Of a stretch of 8,977 nt of DNA, positions 6,295-8,977 are shown piece by piece. How positions within the stretch are numbered: the stretch's first letter is position 1; every line of letters starts with the position of its first letter. Below the pieces are notes generated by a model. That model searched no databases and had not been told where the DNA came from. It saw only the letters and a program-made list of their open reading frames with translations. The DNA is from Anaerolineae bacterium (lineage in GTDB: Bacteria > Chloroflexota > Anaerolineae > Aggregatilineales > Phototrophicaceae): the NCBI GenBank assembly GCA_025454675.1, contig JALONZ010000106.1, forward strand, positions 1 to 8,977. Direction: 5' to 3'. Both the position numbers and the translations under genes were made by a program.

Positions 6295-6366
6295 GCCCCT
6301 GTAGCTCAGTGGATAGAGCGGAGCACTCCTAAGGCTTGCGCGTGGGTTCGATTCTCGCCAGGGGCA
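6295..6366 (+). tRNA. tRNA-Arg (anticodon CCT)
   Basis: A 72-nt cloverleaf can be drawn by eye. The acceptor stem GCCCCTG (6295-6301) pairs fully with CAGGGGC (6359-6365), discriminator A6366. The D arm is GCTC/GAGC around AGTGGATA. The anticodon loop CTCCTAA (6326-6332) has T33 and anticodon CCT (6328-6330), which reads AGG. The T loop is TTCGATT (6347-6353). CCA is not encoded. Two weak points are visible: the anticodon stem GAGCA/GGCTT has an A-G mismatch next to the loop, and the T stem GTGGG/CTCGC contains two wobble pairs. No integrase gene or duplicated tRNA 3' end is seen nearby. Confidence 0.87.
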
Positions 6367-6401
6367 TTTCCTATATAAGACTAATTTCTCGTTTTTCCTG
6401 C

Positions 6402-6462
6402 TTGCGTTGAAATGTAGTTTTATGTTATATTGAGCTTGGGATATGTAATAAATTGTTATATT
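6402..6462 (+). promoter_or_regulatory. tandem extended -10 promoters of the secreted-protein gene
   Basis: The 9-base motif TGTTATATT occurs twice as a direct repeat, at 6423-6431 and 6454-6462, 31 bp apart. Each copy reads as TGn plus TATATT. The first has TTGCGT (6402-6407) 18 bp upstream as a -35; the second has only a distant TTGAGC (6430-6435). Predicted starts near 6438 and 6469 both precede the ribosome binding site AGGAG at 6484-6488. The repeat could instead be a regulator site. Confidence 0.4.
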
Positions 6463-6493
6463 CCATTTATCGACTTACATTGCAGGAGCAAAT

Positions 6494-7347
6494 ATGTTTC
6501 GTAAATTCACGTTGCTTGCTTTTATTATCTTCAGTATCCTCGTGCTTGCCCTTCCCGTCTCTGCCGATGTTGAAACCAATGGGATTGTTACACCTGTCGG
6601 TTACTGGTTAGCGATGGCAACTGCCACCCCACCTGCGATGTTGAAGTCTATATGGGCTTGGCTTGTGTTGGCGCACCCCCATGTGTTGCACCTCCCGGTC
6701 CCGTGAGCAATTCAGAAATCAATTTTGATGGTATTTATGGCGCGGATGCGGCAAAATTTACGAAAACCGGTGGCGATACAGGTACAATTACGATTGATGG
6801 AAATACTACTTTCAACGCCATCATTACCTGTGATACCACTGCTATTGGTACATTCGTCGCAGAGATTCGGTTTGAAAGTGTCCCAGTATTTACCCCGCCT
6901 GCCAAAGTACGTGCCAAAGGATTAGGTGGTGAAAGCGACACCGTTTCCGCCTTCGTCACCTGCACCGTCACCGAAAGCGGTGAAGTGGTTGTGGTCTCAC
7001 CTGCCCCAACTGTGACATCGGAAAATACCGAAACAGGCGCTCCATTGCGTGTATATTGTTCCACATCAGGTAAAACCTTCTTTATTTATCGCAGTGTTGG
7101 GAATAAAGGTGAATTAGAATTCATCACCACCGAAAGCGAAGTGGAAGATGCTGGCATTCCATCCAGCAATATGATTGTAATTGAAGAAAACGAAGTAGGT
7201 GATATTGTTTTATATCGCCTAAGCAATGGTCAATATATGGTGCAAATGTTTGTTGCCGACCCTATTATCGGTGGCAAAGTATACAGTTTTGTTTGGGGTC
7301 CCTGTGCGTATGGTCAAAATGGCGCACGCGGCTTTTCTAACCCATGA
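6494..7347 (+). pseudogene. secreted protein of unknown function, frame-broken after the signal peptide
   Basis: AGGAG (6484-6488) stands 5 nt before the ATG at 6494, which opens a textbook signal peptide ending LALPVSA (residues 18-24). That frame stops at 6704-6706 after a tail that looks non-coding. The next frame is open from 6574 to 7347 and encodes the apparent mature protein: a Thr/Val/Gly-rich, probably beta-structured sequence of about 240 residues with cysteines in ACVG, PPCV, ITCDT, VTCTV, VYCST and GPCAY. Its only early ATG (6652) has no ribosome binding site and no signal peptide. Joining the frames needs a shift of -1 (one missing base) somewhere around 6574-6640; the CCCC run at 6627-6630 is one candidate. 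I do not recognise the family. It could be a true pseudogene, a sequencing error or, less likely, programmed frameshifting, since no slippery heptamer is evident. The body keeps normal codon use and no internal stops, arguing against old decay. Confidence 0.6.
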
Positions 7348-7370
7348 GGCATCGCGCATAACCCAATAGC

Positions 7371-7408
7371 ATATAAAACACCACCCTATTTTGGATGGTG
7401 TTTTATAT
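7371..7408. terminator. strong bidirectional hairpin terminator
   Basis: A perfect 13-bp stem pairs 7371-7383 (ATATAAAACACCA) with 7396-7408 (TGGTGTTTTATAT) around a 12-base loop. The outer A/T-rich pairs supply a T run for transcripts from either side. It ends the secreted-protein gene and insulates the copper operon downstream. Confidence 0.75.
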
Positions 7409-7437
7409 CCCCCAAAACCATCCCTGACCATCTCCCA

Positions 7438-7466
7438 TTATCATCCCCTCAAAAATGCCTTATAAT
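7438..7466 (+). promoter_or_regulatory. promoter of the copper operon
   Basis: A perfect TATAAT (7461-7466) lies 17 bp after TTATCA (7438-7443), which matches the -35 consensus at four of six positions. The predicted start near 7473 leaves a leader of about 30 nt to the ATG at 7503. It is the best -10 box in the window. Confidence 0.6.
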
Positions 7467-7502
7467 CAAAGTCTGTGAAAATAATTACAAGCATGAGGCA
7501 GT

Positions 7503-7694
7503 ATGCAATTTTTTGTGTTGGCACATGGCGCATTAGGCATTTGGGATGAAGTGATATTCATCGGCGTAGGGGTGTTATTCTTAATATTCATGGTCATCAG
7601 TTGGGTACGCAGTCGCGCTTTGCCACCCGATATACCCAATACACCCCACCCCGACACAGCAGGGCATGATGAAGCCCATTTTCGATTGGATTAA
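7503..7694 (+). CDS. small single-pass membrane protein with histidine-containing tail
   Basis: The 63-residue protein has a short N-terminus with an AHG motif (7-9), an acidic pair WDE (14-16), one hydrophobic helix (about 17-34) ending in WVRSR (34-38), and a polar tail rich in Pro, Asp and His (His49, His55, His59). The positive residues after the helix favour a cytoplasmic tail. I do not recognise a named family, though short AHG...DE membrane proteins are, from memory, common beside copper and cytochrome oxidase genes. GAGG (7495-7498) lies 4 nt before the ATG, a close but usable ribosome binding site. The gene directly follows a good promoter, and the CopC-CopD gene begins 4 nt after its stop, so it is probably the first gene of that operon. 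An accessory role in copper handling is inference. Coding status rests on the promoter, the spacing and the helix. Confidence 0.65.
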   Translation: MQFFVLAHGALGIWDEVIFIGVGVLFLIFMVISWVRSRALPPDIPNTPHPDTAGHDEAHFRLD

Positions 7695-7698
7695 GCCC

Positions 7699-8977
7699 AT
7701 GAAACGCTTTTGGATTGCCCTATCTCTACTCATCGGCTTATTCTCACTTGTGCCAAGCACCTCCGCACATGGCTATTTGGTGCGCGCCATCCCAGAAAAT
7801 CGTGCTGTCTTAGACCGCGCCCCAACACGGGTGCAATATTGGTTCAGCGAAGGATTAGAAACGCAATTTAGCACCATCAACATCCGCAACCAAGCAGGTG
7901 AAATCATCGCCAGTGGTGGCGTATCCCAAAATGATAACACCCTGCTCACAGCGCGTTTGCCCAACGACCTGCCCGATGGCGCGTATGTGGTGGAATTACG
8001 CCCCGCCTTTGCCAGTGATGGGCATGTCTACGCCGAAAGTCGGGTATTTTTCATTGGGGAAGTTGTCGGTGGAGTGGCAACATCCGCAGAGGTCAGCGCC
8101 ATACCGCTTGAAGTGGTATGGCGTGTCGTGACGATGGGCGCGAGTATGATTTTATTCGGGACGCTGGCGTTATACGGTTGGGTACTCATCCCCGCATGGC
8201 GCAATCCCACGCATAAAGCAGGCTTATTGCCCCCGCGCCTGATGAATCGGTTACACGCCCTGCTCGGATTCAGCTTATTGGTCGGATTTATCGGCAATGC
8301 TATTGGCTTAATTCAACAAACAACCGTCTTTTTTAACATCCCCTTTGACCAAGCCTTACAACCCCGATTTTGGGATTTGGTGCGCGTGGGGTCGCGGTTT
8401 GGCGATGTATGGATGTGGCGTATTGTGCTGATGAGCCTGTTCGGGGCGCTACTCCTTGCCACGCTCACCTATAAAAATCAGTATCCCGATATTGTGTATC
8501 CGTTTTGGATAGGTGGGTTATGGCTTGGCGCGTTGATTTTGGGAACGTTCAGCATCACCAGTCACGCGGCGGGCGCATTGACCATCGCATGGGCAGGGGT
8601 TTTTGTGGATTGGGCGCATCGGATTGGGGTGGCGGTTTGGGTAGGTGGATTATTCGCCTTGCTCATCATCCTGCCGATTACACTCGCGCCCTATGCCGAT
8701 GAACCACGCACAAACGCCTTGCGTGTGGTGGTCAGTCGTTTTTCGGGCGTGGCGGTAGGTGCGTTGGCGGTGGTCATCGCCAGTGGCATATACAGCGCAT
8801 CCAACTGGATTTATAGCACAGACGAATTGAATAGTGGGTTTGGGTCATCGCTCATCACCAAAGTGATTTTGGTCGCGCCGTTATTGGCGATTGGCGGATT
8901 AAATCATCTACTCACCCACCCCGAAAAATTTGCCAATTTGCGCCGATGGGTGAATCCGCAATTACATCATTTTATGA
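7699..8977 (+). CDS. CopC-CopD fusion copper-resistance/import protein (3' end outside window)
   Basis: The reading frame is open from 7699 to the right edge (426 codons seen). Residues 1-23 are a signal peptide ending STSA. The mature protein starts with His24 and a CopC beta-barrel (24-119): HGYLVRAIPENRAVLDRAP at the start and SDGHVYAESRVFFIG (106-120) at the end. Cu(II) ligands of CopC, the N-terminal His plus Asp/His of a DGH motif, are present as His24, Asp107 and His109. The domain has no Met-rich Cu(I) loop, so it looks like a Cu(II)-only type. From about 138 a CopD membrane domain follows, with helices near 138-164, 186-206, 238-257, 267-286, 308-329, 346-366 and 386-402, and conserved-looking SHAAG (288-292) and DWAHRIGVAVWVGGL (304-318). 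CopD is thought to move copper across the inner membrane. The gene lacks a clear Shine-Dalgarno and starts 4 nt after the small gene, suggesting translational coupling. Confidence 0.93.
   Translation, partial: MKRFWIALSLLIGLFSLVPSTSAHGYLVRAIPENRAVLDRAPTRVQYWFSEGLETQFSTINIRNQAGEIIASGGVSQNDNTLLTARLPNDLPDGAYVVELRPAFASDGHVYAESRVFFIGEVVGGVATSAEVSAIPLEVVWRVVTMGASMILFGTLALYGWVLIPAWRNPTHKAGLLPPRLMNRLHALLGFSLLVGFIGNAIGLIQQTTVFFNIPFDQALQPRFWDLVRVGSRFGDVWMWRIVLMSLFGALLLATLTYKNQYPDIVYPFWIGGLWLGALILGTFSITSHAAGALTIAWAGVFVDWAHRIGVAVWVGGLFALLIILPITLAPYADEPRTNALRVVVSRFSGVAVGALAVVIASGIYSASNWIYSTDELNSGFGSSLITKVILVAPLLAIGGLNHLLTHPEKFANLRRWVNPQLHHFM

Noticed and set aside
6295..6493. tRNA-Arg as an integration site for a mobile element.
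   Set aside because: No integrase, no repeat of the tRNA 3' end downstream in the window, and the following genes look chromosomal.
6602..6660. Programmed -1 frameshift in the secreted-protein gene.
   Set aside because: No X XXY YYZ slippery heptamer or clear downstream pseudoknot could be found in the overlap zone, so mutation or sequencing error is preferred.
6735..7064. Minus-strand open frame of 109 codons.
   Set aside because: It is antisense to the secreted-protein body, has no ribosome binding site, and its low-complexity Val/Thr/Ser content mirrors the sense strand.
1..8977. CRISPR array, toxin-antitoxin pair, transposase or prophage genes.
   Set aside because: No regularly spaced repeats, no recognisable transposase or phage proteins, and no paired small toxin/antitoxin frames on either strand.

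Overview
The window is about 9 kb of bacterial chromosome carrying ordinary housekeeping and accessory genes. There is no phage, transposase, CRISPR array or plasmid backbone. The mix of families (single-domain NifU-N protein, CtpE-like P-type ATPase, membrane-anchored DM13 protein, PTR1-like SDR, fused CopC-CopD), the moderate GC content and the compact promoters fit a member of the Chloroflexota (Anaerolineae-like). That assignment comes from family recall, not from a marker gene, and is tentative.

Layout. Positions 1-151 hold no assignable gene. A terminator-like hairpin (152-190) precedes a 94-residue NifU N-terminal-domain protein (209-493, +). It converges on, and overlaps by 6 bp, a large cation-transporting P-type ATPase (488-2902, -). 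A 123-bp divergent intergenic region with a palindrome (2954-2971) separates the ATPase from a plus-strand group: DM13-domain protein (3026-3694), pteridine-reductase-like SDR (3734-4480) and metallophosphoesterase (4482-5288). The 39-bp and 1-bp gaps suggest one transcript. After a 24-bp perfect palindrome (5363-5386) comes a putative esterase (5418-6257), then tRNA-Arg(CCT) (6295-6366) with a good promoter of its own. A secreted beta-rich protein of unknown function follows, its reading frame broken between signal peptide and body (6494-7347), closed by a strong bidirectional hairpin terminator (7371-7408). The last unit is a copper operon: a promoter with a perfect TATAAT, a 63-residue membrane protein with a histidine-containing tail (7503-7694), and a CopC-CopD fusion (7699 to beyond the right edge).

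How the genes relate. The copper unit is the clearest functional module: CopC would bind Cu(II) outside the membrane and CopD would handle its passage across it, with the small membrane protein as a possible accessory. The DM13-SDR-phosphoesterase group is joined by spacing rather than by an obvious shared pathway. The ATPase points to divalent cation, probably Ca2+, transport.

No clearly new multi-gene system is visible. The observations most worth checking are the catalytic Tyr-to-His change in the SDR, the Gln in the ATPase ion-binding motif, the cysteine-free DM13 domain, the frame break in the secreted protein, the small protein coupled to CopC-CopD, and several compact promoter/hairpin arrangements.
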